Positions 1 to 7,690 of a DNA stretch of 64,000 nucleotides are shown here, one piece after another; the stretch's first letter is position 1, and each line of letters starts with the position of its first letter. Both the position numbers and the translations under genes were made by a program. The notes below the pieces were generated by a model. That model searched no databases, was not told the DNA's origin, and saw only the letters and a program-made list of their open reading frames with translations. The DNA comes from Blastochloris tepida (GTDB taxonomy: Bacteria > Pseudomonadota > Alphaproteobacteria > Rhizobiales > Xanthobacteraceae): the NCBI RefSeq assembly GCF_003966715.1, contig NZ_AP018907.1, forward strand, positions 50,001 to 114,000. The letters are read 5' to 3'.

Positions 1-702
1 CAGCACCTTGGGCACCAGGAACAGCGACAGCCCGCGCGTGCCCTCGGGCGCGTCCGGCAGGCGGGCCAGCACGAGGTGGATGATGTTGTCGGTGAGGTCG
101 TGCTCGCCATAGGTGATGAACACCTTGGTGCCGTGCAGCCGGTAGCTGCCGTCGGGCTGGCGCTCGGCGCGGGTGCGCAGCGCGCCGAGGTCGGAGCCCG
201 CCTGCGCCTCGGTGATGTTCATCGTCCCCATCCATTCGCCGGAGACGAGCTTGCCGAGATAGATCCGCTTCAACTGGTCGCTGCCATGGGCGGCAATCGC
301 CTCGACGGCGGACATGGTGAGCAGCGGCCCCAGGCCGAAGGCCATCGAGGCGGCGTTCCACATCTCGATGCAGGCGGCGTTGACGAGGTGGGGCAGGCCC
401 TGGCCGCCGCAGTCGACCGGTGCCGACACGGCGTTCCAGCCGGCGTCGCACCAGGCGCGGTAGACTTCGCGCCAGCCGGGGGGCATGCGAACCGCGCCAT
501 CCACGAGTTGGGCGCCGCAGCGGTCGCCGATCTGGTTCAGCGGCGCGATCCGCTCGCCGGCGAACTTGCCGGCCTCCTCCAGGATCTGGCCCACCAGATC
601 GGGCGTCAGATCGGGGAAGGCGCCCTCCTCGGCCAGACGGTCGAGACCGGCGACGTGACGAAGGGTGAAGGCGATGTCGGCGACCGGCGCGTGGTAGCTC
701 AT
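1..702 (-). CDS. Acyl-CoA dehydrogenase, N-terminal part (runs off window)
   Basis: The first 234 residues are present; the stop codon lies beyond the left edge. The family catalyses FAD-dependent alpha,beta-desaturation of an acyl-CoA and passes electrons to ETF. The N-terminal helical domain spans about residues 1-155. The beta-domain follows, with the family signature TEAQAGSD at 164-171 and KVFITYGEHD around 193-202. The extra N-terminal segment and overall style resemble the larger dehydrogenases of the AcdH/DmdC-like group rather than short- or medium-chain enzymes; this subgroup call is inference. The ATG at 702 is the first start that keeps the conserved N-terminus. The catalytic glutamate would lie outside the window. 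The gene is divergent from the Sua5 gene across a 400-base repeat-rich gap. Confidence 0.9.
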   Translation of the reverse strand, partial: MSYHAPVADIAFTLRHVAGLDRLAEEGAFPDLTPDLVGQILEEAGKFAGERIAPLNQIGDRCGAQLVDGAVRMPPGWREVYRAWCDAGWNAVSAPVDCGGQGLPHLVNAACIEMWNAASMAFGLGPLLTMSAVEAIAAHGSDQLKRIYLGKLVSGEWMGTMNITEAQAGSDLGALRTRAERQPDGSYRLHGTKVFITYGEHDLTDNIIHLVLARLPDAPEGTRGLSLFLVPKVL

Positions 703-749
703 GTGTGGCAGCTCACGGGTGGCAGCGAATCTCGGACAGCGGAATTCGA

Positions 750-805
750 GCAGGTCATCTTGGGCAGGTCACCTTGAGCAGGTCATTTTGGGCAGTTCAT
801 GGCAG
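750..805. repeat. Four-copy 14-bp tandem repeat
   Basis: Four successive 14-base units can be read: GCAGGTCATCTTGG, GCAGGTCACCTTGA, GCAGGTCATTTTGG and a degenerate GCAGTTCATGGCAG. The array sits 48 bases upstream of the acyl-CoA dehydrogenase start on the opposite strand. It could be a simple slippage product or a set of operator half-sites. The rest of the 703-1103 gap shows only this array and the palindrome at 942-985. Confidence 0.8.
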
Positions 806-896
806 GCTCCTGCCCCCGGCGGTCCCCCATTTTCTGCACGAGCGGGTCACGCGGGGAGGTTCTTGCGTGGCGCTCGCGGTGGCGTTAGAGCCTGCG

Positions 897-985
897 CCGA
901 TCCGCCTGGATCACGCGGACGCTCTTGGTTTCTCGTCTGTCGCATTCTCTTTCGCAAAACCGGTATCCACTTTTGCGGAGAATGC
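897..985 (+). repeat. Dispersed rhizobial-type palindrome, copy 1
   Basis: The core is a 44-base element at 942-985 with arms GCATTCTC and CGCAAAA facing TTTTGCG and GAGAATGC around a short loop. It is preceded by a GATC-rich half (897-930) ending GGACGCTCT. The same composite recurs at 60718-60804, the 44-base core at 32808-32851, and a degenerate inverted copy at 22074-22150. Such GCAAAACCGG elements are widespread in Hyphomicrobiales genomes. Confidence 0.8.
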
Positions 986-1103
986 CCCAAGTTCCCAACG
1001 AACGCCCCAGGTCCCCAACTCCTGCGGTTGTCTTTTATCGGGCGCAGGCGTGCGTGCGTCAACGCGACGTTCGGCCCGCGAAGCCCTTTGGAATCCGTTC
1101 ACC

Positions 1104-2108
1104 GTGACCGATCCGTCCACGACGCCGGCCCGCTGCCTGTCCGCCACGCCCGAGGCGATTGCCGAGGCCGTCGCCGTGCTGCGCGCCGGCGGGCTCGTCG
1201 CCTTTCCCACCGAGACGGTCTACGGGCTCGGCGCCGATGCCACCAATGAGCGGGCGGTGGCCCGGCTCTATGCGGCCAAGGGCCGGCCGCGCTTCAACCC
1301 GCTGATCGCCCATGTCGACAGCGCCGAGGCGGCGGCCGCGCAGGGGCTGCTCGGCCGCCGCGCCCGCGTGCTGGCCGAGGCGTTCTGGCCCGGGCCGCTG
1401 ACGCTCGTCGTGCCGGCCTCCCGCAACTGTCGGGTGTGCGAGCTGGCGCGCGCCGGCCTCACGACCATCGGCCTGCGGGTGCCGGCGCACGAGACGGCGC
1501 GCGACCTGCTGACGGCGTTCGGCGGGCCGGTGGTGGCGCCCTCGGCCAACCGCTCGGGCCACGTGTCGCCGACCACGGCGGACCATGTGATCGAGGATCT
1601 CGGCGGGGCGGTCGATCTGGTGCTCGATGGCGGCTCGACGCCGCTCGGCATCGAATCGACCATCGTCGCCTGCCTCGGCGGGCCGGTGCGGCTGCTGCGG
1701 CCGGGCGGCATCCCGCGCCGCGAGATCGAGCGGACCCTGGACGAGCGGGTGGCGCCGCCGGACCTGCGGCCGGCCGAGGCGATGGACGGCGACGGGCCGC
1801 TGGCGCCGGGGCAGCTCGCCTCGCACTATGCGCCGCGGGCGCGGCTGCGGCTGCTGGCCCGCGAGGTGCGCCCCGGCGAGGCGCTGCTCGCCTTCGGCCC
1901 GGCCGAGATTGCGGGCGCGGCCGGCGCCGTGGCAAGGCGGGATCTGTCGGCGGCGGGCGATCCGGTCGAGGCGGCGGCCAATCTCTATGCGCATCTGCGC
2001 GAACTCGACGCCACCGGCGTGGCGTCGATCGCGGTGGCGCCGATCCCCGAGGAGGGGCTGGGCGAGGCGATCAACGACCGGCTGCGACGGGCCGCCGCGC
2101 CGCGGTGA
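1104..2108 (+). CDS. tsaC: L-threonylcarbamoyladenylate synthase (Sua5/YrdC family)
   Basis: It makes threonylcarbamoyl-AMP from threonine, bicarbonate and ATP, the first step of the t6A37 modification of ANN-decoding tRNAs, in the cytoplasm. The 334-residue protein has the YrdC core (FPTETVYGLGADA near residue 35, then KGRPRFNPLIAHV and a SANRSGHVSPT segment). A C-terminal Sua5 domain follows, joined by a linker containing PGQLASHYAPRA. The two-domain length fits Sua5 rather than short TsaC. The reading frame is open far upstream through repeat DNA, so the GTG at 1104 was chosen because homology begins just after it; the start is moderately certain. The gene directly precedes tRNA-His but has its own product class. 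Confidence 0.9.
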   Translation: MTDPSTTPARCLSATPEAIAEAVAVLRAGGLVAFPTETVYGLGADATNERAVARLYAAKGRPRFNPLIAHVDSAEAAAAQGLLGRRARVLAEAFWPGPLTLVVPASRNCRVCELARAGLTTIGLRVPAHETARDLLTAFGGPVVAPSANRSGHVSPTTADHVIEDLGGAVDLVLDGGSTPLGIESTIVACLGGPVRLLRPGGIPRREIERTLDERVAPPDLRPAEAMDGDGPLAPGQLASHYAPRARLRLLAREVRPGEALLAFGPAEIAGAAGAVARRDLSAAGDPVEAAANLYAHLRELDATGVASIAVAPIPEEGLGEAINDRLRRAAAPR

Positions 2109-2203
2109 GATCGCACACCGGATCGGGATTTTGCCGGGAGAGGCACCGGCATGCTTGAATTCCGGCTGCCCCCGGCTTACAGAACGCCCCTCGACGGCCG
2201 CGT

Positions 2204-2280
2204 GCAGCTGTAGCTCAGTTGGTTAGAGCGCCTGACTGTGGATCAGGAGGTCGGTGGTTCGAGTCCACCCAGCTGTACCA
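2204..2280 (+). tRNA. tRNA-His (anticodon GTG)
   Basis: A complete cloverleaf with encoded CCA. The anticodon stem CCTGA/TCAGG encloses loop CTGTGGA, giving anticodon GTG. The acceptor stem pairs GCAGCTG with CAGCTGT, so position 72 is U and the discriminator is A73. The base before G1 is T, so no G-1 is encoded. This U72/A73, G-1-less form is the idiosyncratic histidine identity set described for alphaproteobacteria. The glycan locus begins about 140 bases downstream. Confidence 0.95.
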
Positions 2281-2421
2281 TTGCCCGCGCCGATCCCCAC
2301 CCGTCCAAGTCTCTCGGTTTTCCGGCGCAAGGTGTTGGCGCACTGCGGCCCTGCGCGATCCGGGCGAGCGGCCGTCCTGCCGGCCGGCCCGGGCCGGCGC
2401 CTTCCAGCTTTCGGGTGACAC

Positions 2422-4050
2422 GTGAAGTATTTGGTCGTTCTGCGCCATCCCCTGTTCCTGAAGAACGTCACACCGGGACTGGGCCGGCTGATCGCGCGCG
2501 GCCATCAGGTTCGGCTGGTGTTCAGCGAGCCGCCGCGCGGGCGGGTGGGCGAGGAGCTCATCGCCCAGGCGCGCGAGATGCTGCCCGCGCTCGAGATCGG
2601 TCATGCGCCCTCGGCGAGGAACGCCCGCTCGGGCGCGGCGTCCATCGTCGCCACCGCGCTGGACGCGCTGCGCTACGACCTCGACATGTACAGGAATTCC
2701 CGCTTCCTGCGGCAGCGCGCGCTGACCATGGTCACGCTGGCGCCCGGCGCCAATGTGTTCCTGCGGCTGGCGCGGCGGGATGCCGAAAAACGCGGCTATC
2801 AGGCCGCCCATGACGCGCTGATGGGCGTGCTCGACAGCCTGCCGGCGCCGCGCCATCTGGTCGAGTTCCTCAAGAGCGCGCAGCCGGACGTGATGATCGT
2901 CTCGCCGCTGACGCCGTTCGGCTCGGAGCAGGCGGCGTTCATCCTGGCGGCGCGGGCGTGCGGCATTCCCACGCTCTACAGCATGTACAGCTGGGACAAT
3001 CTCACCAACAAGGGCATGCTGCGGCCGCTGCCCGACTATGGGCTGGTGTGGAACGAGTCGCACCGGCGCGAGGCGGCCGAGTTGCACGGCCTCGCGGCCG
3101 AGCGCACGGTGCTGACCGGCGCGCCGGGCTTCGATGCCTGGTTCGAGCCCCAGCCGGCGGGGGAGCGCGCCGCGTTCTGCGCCGCGGTCGGCCTCGATCC
3201 CGCCGTGCCCTTCATTCTCTACACCTGCTCGTCGGTGGCGATCGGCGGCCGGGGCGAGGCGGGCTTCGTCGAATCCTGGCTCGCGGCGATCCGCGCAAGC
3301 GGCGACGAGCGGCTGGCCCGCCTCGGCGTGCTGGTGCGGCCGCATCCGCAGAATGCGGCGATCTGGAACGCCATCGATCTCAGCCGGTTCGGCAATGTCG
3401 CGGTCTATCCGCGCGCAGGCGCCATTCCGTTCGCCGGCGGGGCGCGGCAGGACTTCTTCCTGTCGATCCACCACGCGCTGGCGGTGGTCGGCATCAACAC
3501 CTCGGCGATGATCGAGTCGGCGATCGTCAACCGGCCGATCATCGCCTTCGAGGATCCGACCTTCGGCGAGGGGCATCTCGGCACGCTGCATTATTGCGAG
3601 CTGCTGAAGCACGACTTCATGATCCGCACCCCCGATCTCGCGTCCAACATCGCGGTGCTGCGCCGGTTGGCCGGGGGCGATCGCGAGATGCTTGAGCGCA
3701 GCCGCGCGGCCAACGCCCGGTTCATCGATTATTTCATCCGGCCGCTTGGCCGCGGCCGGCCTGCGGCCGAGTGCTGGGCCGAGGCGGTGGAGCAGGTGTC
3801 GGCGCGCGCCGTTGCCGAACAGGGGGCAGGCCGCAGGCCCGGCGGGGGAGGCGCGGCGCCGCGCCTCGCCATCGGCTTCGCCCTGGTGGCGGGATGGCTC
3901 TATTCCGTCGTGGTGCAGCCGGCCGAGGATCTGATGTTCAAATATGTCTGGCGGCGCTCGCCGCGCGACATCGCCGCCAATGTGCTGCGCGGCCTGGGCC
4001 TTCGCCCGACGACCGAGGCGGGCCAGGACGTGGACAACCGGCCGGGGTGA
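2422..4050 (+). CDS. GT-B-like surface polysaccharide transferase, function unknown
   Basis: A 542-residue protein with no assignable specificity. The N-terminus (KYLVVLRHPLFLKN) and a later block ending in an HPQN motif (LVRPHPQNAAIW), INTSAMIESAIVNRP and IIAFED look like the two Rossmann halves of GT-B enzymes or epimerase-like capsule proteins. The signature SWDNLTNKG at about residue 192 is matched by SGWDHLSSRG in the neighbouring gene, so the two are probably paralogues. The GTG start at 2422 follows a weak GGTGA. It is the first gene of the plus-strand glycan set, 33 bases before the next. Expected to act in the cytoplasm on an activated sugar or lipid-linked glycan; this is inference. 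Confidence 0.65.
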   Translation: MKYLVVLRHPLFLKNVTPGLGRLIARGHQVRLVFSEPPRGRVGEELIAQAREMLPALEIGHAPSARNARSGAASIVATALDALRYDLDMYRNSRFLRQRALTMVTLAPGANVFLRLARRDAEKRGYQAAHDALMGVLDSLPAPRHLVEFLKSAQPDVMIVSPLTPFGSEQAAFILAARACGIPTLYSMYSWDNLTNKGMLRPLPDYGLVWNESHRREAAELHGLAAERTVLTGAPGFDAWFEPQPAGERAAFCAAVGLDPAVPFILYTCSSVAIGGRGEAGFVESWLAAIRASGDERLARLGVLVRPHPQNAAIWNAIDLSRFGNVAVYPRAGAIPFAGGARQDFFLSIHHALAVVGINTSAMIESAIVNRPIIAFEDPTFGEGHLGTLHYCELLKHDFMIRTPDLASNIAVLRRLAGGDREMLERSRAANARFIDYFIRPLGRGRPAAECWAEAVEQVSARAVAEQGAGRRPGGGGAAPRLAIGFALVAGWLYSVVVQPAEDLMFKYVWRRSPRDIAANVLRGLGLRPTTEAGQDVDNRPG

Positions 4051-4083
4051 TGGGGTTTCCGGCCGCTTCTTGAATGCGGGATC

Positions 4084-6501
4084 GTGGCGATGGCTTCCCT
4101 GTGCAGCGCGTTCGGCCTGCGATTGCTGGTGGTGCTGCCGGCGCCCAACGAGGTGCGGCGCTTCATGCTGGCGCGCGCCTTCGGCGGGCTCGCACCGGAA
4201 TTCGCCATCACCTATGTGCTGCCGGCCGCATCGCGCGCCGAGTTCGAGCCGCTGATCCGGGCGATCGATCCCGAGGCCGATCTGCGCTTCGTCGAGATCG
4301 ACACGGGCCGGCTCAAGGCGTGGCGGCGGCTGTTCAAGGCGGCGTGCTACCGCTACGCCGAGCGCTCGCCGTCCTTCGCCCTCCAGGCCGATGCGCGCTA
4401 TGCGGGGCCCGGGGGGGCTGCGGCGCTGAAGGATGACCGTACGCTGTTCCGCCAGCCGGCGGGTTTCGTCGGCAATACCCGGATGCGGCGGGTTCTGGCG
4501 CGGATTCTGGCCCGGGTGCAGGCGCTCTGGCAGCGGCTGCGGCGGGCGCCCGTCCGCGTGGTTGCGCCCGAAGATCCCCGGCGCATGCTGGATGCCCGTG
4601 CGTTCGAGGCGTTCAAGGCCCGCACGCTCGCCCGGCTCGGTCCGGACCGCGCGCTCGCGGCGCTGATCGACGAGATCGAGCCTGCGCTGGTCATCGTGCC
4701 GACCGCGCTGTCGTTCGGCGTCTGCAACGACGTACTGTGGCTGTGCGCCGAGCGGCGAACCGGCACGGTCGTGCTGCAGAGCGGCTGGGACCATCTCTCC
4801 AGCCGCGGCGTCCTGTTCCACCGGCCGGATTTCGTCGGCGCCTGGGGGCCGCAGGGCGCGCGCCACGCCGCCGGCATCCAGGGCCTCGATGCGTCCCGCG
4901 CGGTGGCGCTGGGCGCGCCGCATCTTGACGCGATCCAGCCGGATCCGGCCGCGCGCGCCGAGCTTCGCCGCAAGCTTGGCGTGCCGGAGGATCGCAGGCT
5001 GATCCTGGTCGCCGGATCGCTCGGCCAGTTCGACGAGCTTGCGGCCCTGCGCCGGCTCGACGAGCTGATCGCGGGGCAGGGGTGGGATGTCACGCTGGTC
5101 TACCGGCCGCACCCGGACCGGCCGGCGGCTGGCGTTCTTGCTCAGGCATGGCGCAACGTGATCGTGGCGCGGGAGCCCGAGGCCGCGCTGCTCTCCGCCG
5201 CCGATGCGGTCATCGCGCCGCTGTCGACGCTGCTGGTCGAGGCGCTGCTGAGGGGCCGACCGGTGCTCGCCATCGCCTTTGGCGATGCGCCGCAGGGCGG
5301 CGCGGCGCTCGCGGCGGAGATGGCGCATTTCGAGCCGCTCAAGCGCAGCGCGGCGGTGATCTGGTGCGACGACGCCAAGGCGCTGGCCGACGACGCGGCC
5401 CGGCTGGTGGCGCGGATCGAGTCGGGCGTCGACGACGAGGCCCGCCGCGCCGTGCTGGCCGACATCCTGGTTCGCGCGCCCGGCAGCTATGGCGAGCGCC
5501 TCGCCGCCTTCGTCCGCGATGTCGCGGTGCCGTTCGTCCTGCGCCGGGCCGAAAGCGACACTGGGCCTTATGCCACGTCGATCTCCCACCATTACGGCGC
5601 CGACGCCATCGCCAAAATCCATGTCGGGCTCGACCCCGACGCCGCTGTCGCCGTGCCCGGCTACTGGATGCACGGCTGGCTGCCGGCCTCCTGCAACCGG
5701 CACGCCGGGCTGGTGGCCCAGCACAAGATGGACGGCGTCGACCGCGTCGCCCGGCGCAGGCAGATCGGCTGGGAGAAGCAGGAGATCTGGCAGTGGGTCG
5801 GCCGGCCGGATCAGGCCGAAAGCCTGAAGGCCGCCGGCTATCGCAAGGTCGAGGCGATCGGCGTGCCGTTCGCCTATCTTCCCGCGGTGGAGGTGGAGCG
5901 CCGGCCCGGCTCGCTGCTGGTGATGCCGCCGCATGGTCTCAAGACGTTCTACGATCCCGCTCTCGCCAGCCGGTACGCCGCCGAGATCGCCGCCATCCGC
6001 GGCGAATTCTCCGAGGTGGTCGTCTGCCTCACCGAGCGCGACTATTATCGCGGCGAGTGGCGCTGCGCCTTCCAGTCGTTCGGCATCCCGGTCATCGTCG
6101 GCGCCGACCATCGCCAGCCCAACACGCTGCTGCGGATGAAGCGGATGTTCTCCAGCTTCGAGTTCGTCACCACCAATGCGATGGGCTCGCAGATCGCCTA
6201 TGCCGCGCACTGCGGCGCCAAGGTGTCGGTCTATGGCCCGTTCGTCGGCTGGGACAAGGGGCGCTCCTCGACCGCCATCCGGCTGTTTCCCGACTCCGCC
6301 GTCGTGCTGCAGGCGTCGCTGTCGGAAGAGGGCATGCGGGCGGAGATGCCGTTCCTATTCTGCCACCCGGCCCGGGCCGAGCTGCGCACGGCCTGGGGCG
6401 ACGCGCAGATCGGCTGGCCGTGGCGGCGCCCGCCGCACGAGCTCAAGCGGCTGTTCGGCTGGGAGGATGCCGAGCGCGAGGACGCCCTGTTCATGGAGTG
6501 A
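4084..6501 (+). CDS. Two-module GT-B-like glycan protein
   Basis: An 805-residue protein, much longer than its neighbour. Residues 1 to about 490 form one GT-B-like unit, with SGWDHLSSRG, LVYRPHPDRP and APLSTLLVEALLRGRPVL resembling the product of the 2422 gene. From about 495, starting near SISHHYGADA, a second unit follows (PGYWMHGWLP, PHGLKTFYD, VTTNAMGSQIAYAAHCGAKV), which looks like a separate glycan-transfer domain. A fusion of two transferases is the simplest reading. GTG at 4084 or ATG at 4090 could start it. It is followed by 400 bases of repeats before the cytidylyltransferase. Donor and acceptor are unknown. Confidence 0.65.
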   Translation: MAMASLCSAFGLRLLVVLPAPNEVRRFMLARAFGGLAPEFAITYVLPAASRAEFEPLIRAIDPEADLRFVEIDTGRLKAWRRLFKAACYRYAERSPSFALQADARYAGPGGAAALKDDRTLFRQPAGFVGNTRMRRVLARILARVQALWQRLRRAPVRVVAPEDPRRMLDARAFEAFKARTLARLGPDRALAALIDEIEPALVIVPTALSFGVCNDVLWLCAERRTGTVVLQSGWDHLSSRGVLFHRPDFVGAWGPQGARHAAGIQGLDASRAVALGAPHLDAIQPDPAARAELRRKLGVPEDRRLILVAGSLGQFDELAALRRLDELIAGQGWDVTLVYRPHPDRPAAGVLAQAWRNVIVAREPEAALLSAADAVIAPLSTLLVEALLRGRPVLAIAFGDAPQGGAALAAEMAHFEPLKRSAAVIWCDDAKALADDAARLVARIESGVDDEARRAVLADILVRAPGSYGERLAAFVRDVAVPFVLRRAESDTGPYATSISHHYGADAIAKIHVGLDPDAAVAVPGYWMHGWLPASCNRHAGLVAQHKMDGVDRVARRRQIGWEKQEIWQWVGRPDQAESLKAAGYRKVEAIGVPFAYLPAVEVERRPGSLLVMPPHGLKTFYDPALASRYAAEIAAIRGEFSEVVVCLTERDYYRGEWRCAFQSFGIPVIVGADHRQPNTLLRMKRMFSSFEFVTTNAMGSQIAYAAHCGAKVSVYGPFVGWDKGRSSTAIRLFPDSAVVLQASLSEEGMRAEMPFLFCHPARAELRTAWGDAQIGWPWRRPPHELKRLFGWEDAEREDALFME

Positions 6502-6667
6502 ACGCGGCGGCGGGGGCGCGTCGTTGCCGCCCCGGCGTCAGCTTGACGGGTCAGCTTGACGCCTCGGACCCCGGCGCGTAAGCCGGCGCCGTTGCCGCCG
6601 ATGTGATGCGTCAAGATGTTTCCGGCGGATCGGTTCGGGCCAACCGCTGGCCAAGGGGCGCGCTCTT

Positions 6668-6820
6668 TCCCTCTCCCCTTGCGGGAGAGGGTGCCGAGCG
6701 ATCATCAGATCGCGAGGCGGGTGAGGGGTGACATCAAGCTGGCTTGAAGCGACCCCTCACCCGGCTCGACCTCGCTTCACTCGGTCTCGCCACCCTCTCC
6801 CACAAGGGGAGAGGGAAGAA
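6668..6820. repeat. 150-bp composite inverted repeat, copy 1
   Basis: Two hairpins bracket the element: CCTCTCCCCTTGCGGGAGAGG on the left and CCCTCTCCCACAAGGGGAGA on the right. Inside them a GGCGGGTGAGGGGT arm faces ACCCCTCACCCGGC-type sequence. A second copy lies at 32564-32720. The 6502-6902 gap otherwise holds only the element at 6842-6889; no gene is visible. Confidence 0.8.
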
Positions 6821-6841
6821 GGGCCGCGCCAATCAGGCGCG

Positions 6842-6889
6842 TTTTCGGCGAGACCGTTTCCGGTATCCTGAGGGGATCGACCGGAAACC
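6842..6889 (+). repeat. 48-bp hairpin repeat directly before a start codon, copy 1
   Basis: The core GTTTCCGG...CCGGAAAC with inner ATCC/GGAT forms a hairpin. A copy with only three differences is at 14875-14922, and a diverged copy in minus orientation is at 19078-19130. The tail just after the repeat (TTATGAGGG) supplies the purine run that serves as ribosome-binding site for the GTG at 6903. Confidence 0.75.
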
Positions 6890-6902
6890 TTATGAGGGCA
6901 TC

Positions 6903-7664
6903 GTGAAGATTGTTGCACTTGTGCCGGCCCGGTCAGGTTCCAAGCGGGTGCCCCACAAGAATATCCGCCTGCTGAACGGCCATCCCGTTTTGGCCTATAC
7001 CATCTGCGCCGCGCGGGCCTCGGGGATCTTCGATGACGTCATCGTCTCGACCGATTCCGAGATCTATGCCGATGTCGCCCGCCACTATGGCGCTGAGGTG
7101 CCGTTTCTGCGCCCGGCCGAGATCGCCGGCGACCGCTCGCCGGACATCGACTGGGTCAAGCTGACCATCGCGCGGCTGGAGCAGGCCGGGCGCGTCCACG
7201 ACGCCTTCTCGATCCTGCGGCCGACCTCGCCCTTCCGCAAGCCGGAGACCATCCGGCGGGCGTGGCAGCGCTTCCAGGCGGCCGAGGGCATCGACTCGCT
7301 GCGCGCGGTCGAGCGCGTCGAGCAGCACCCCGGCAAGATGTGGGTGGTGCGCGGCGACCGCCTGCTGCCGCTCCTGCCGCTGTCGCCGGAGGACGCGCCC
7401 TGGCACAGCCAGCAGATGGCGGCGCTGCCGGCGGTCTATGTCCAGAACGCCAGCCTGGAGATCGCCTGGACGCGGGTGGCCCACGCCTCGACCATCTCCG
7501 GCACCGTGATGCTGCCGTTCTTCACCGAGGGCGACGAGGGCCTGGACATAAATCGGCCGAAGGACTTGTGGTATGCCGAGCTCTTGATCGAGCGCGGCGA
7601 AGCCAGCCTGCCGCATGTCGACCGCGATCCCTATCCGGCCGATCGTCTTCCCGCCGACGTCTGA
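6903..7664 (+). CDS. CMP-ulosonate cytidylyltransferase (NeuA/LegF-type)
   Basis: It should transfer CMP from CTP to the anomeric hydroxyl of a nonulosonic (or related) sugar acid in the cytoplasm, giving the donor for glycosyltransferases. The 253-residue protein shows the N-terminal nucleotide loop VPARSGSKRVPHKN (residues 6-19), STDSEIYADVA, LRPTSPFR near 100, and a late LDINRPKDLWYAE segment typical of NeuA relatives. The GTG at 6903 is chosen because the family begins at KIVALVPARSG and a GAGGG lies just upstream. The upstream open frame is repeat DNA. It opens the module with transketolase, NeuB-like synthase, SDR and ALDH. Exact sugar unknown. Confidence 0.8.
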   Translation: MKIVALVPARSGSKRVPHKNIRLLNGHPVLAYTICAARASGIFDDVIVSTDSEIYADVARHYGAEVPFLRPAEIAGDRSPDIDWVKLTIARLEQAGRVHDAFSILRPTSPFRKPETIRRAWQRFQAAEGIDSLRAVERVEQHPGKMWVVRGDRLLPLLPLSPEDAPWHSQQMAALPAVYVQNASLEIAWTRVAHASTISGTVMLPFFTEGDEGLDINRPKDLWYAELLIERGEASLPHVDRDPYPADRLPADV

Positions 7665-7690
7665 AATTCCCTGCCCCGAGGAGCCTTGCC

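Noticed and set aside
2256..2280. tRNA-His 3' end as an integration attachment site for the glycan locus
   Set aside because: No second copy of the tRNA end was seen near 27-29 kb, and no integrase gene is in the window.
2215..6210. A 1331-codon open frame on the minus strand across the first two glycan genes
   Set aside because: It is antisense to two genes with recognisable motifs, overlaps the tRNA, and its composition (Arg, His, Gly, Asp-rich, no domains) is that of a GC-driven shadow frame.
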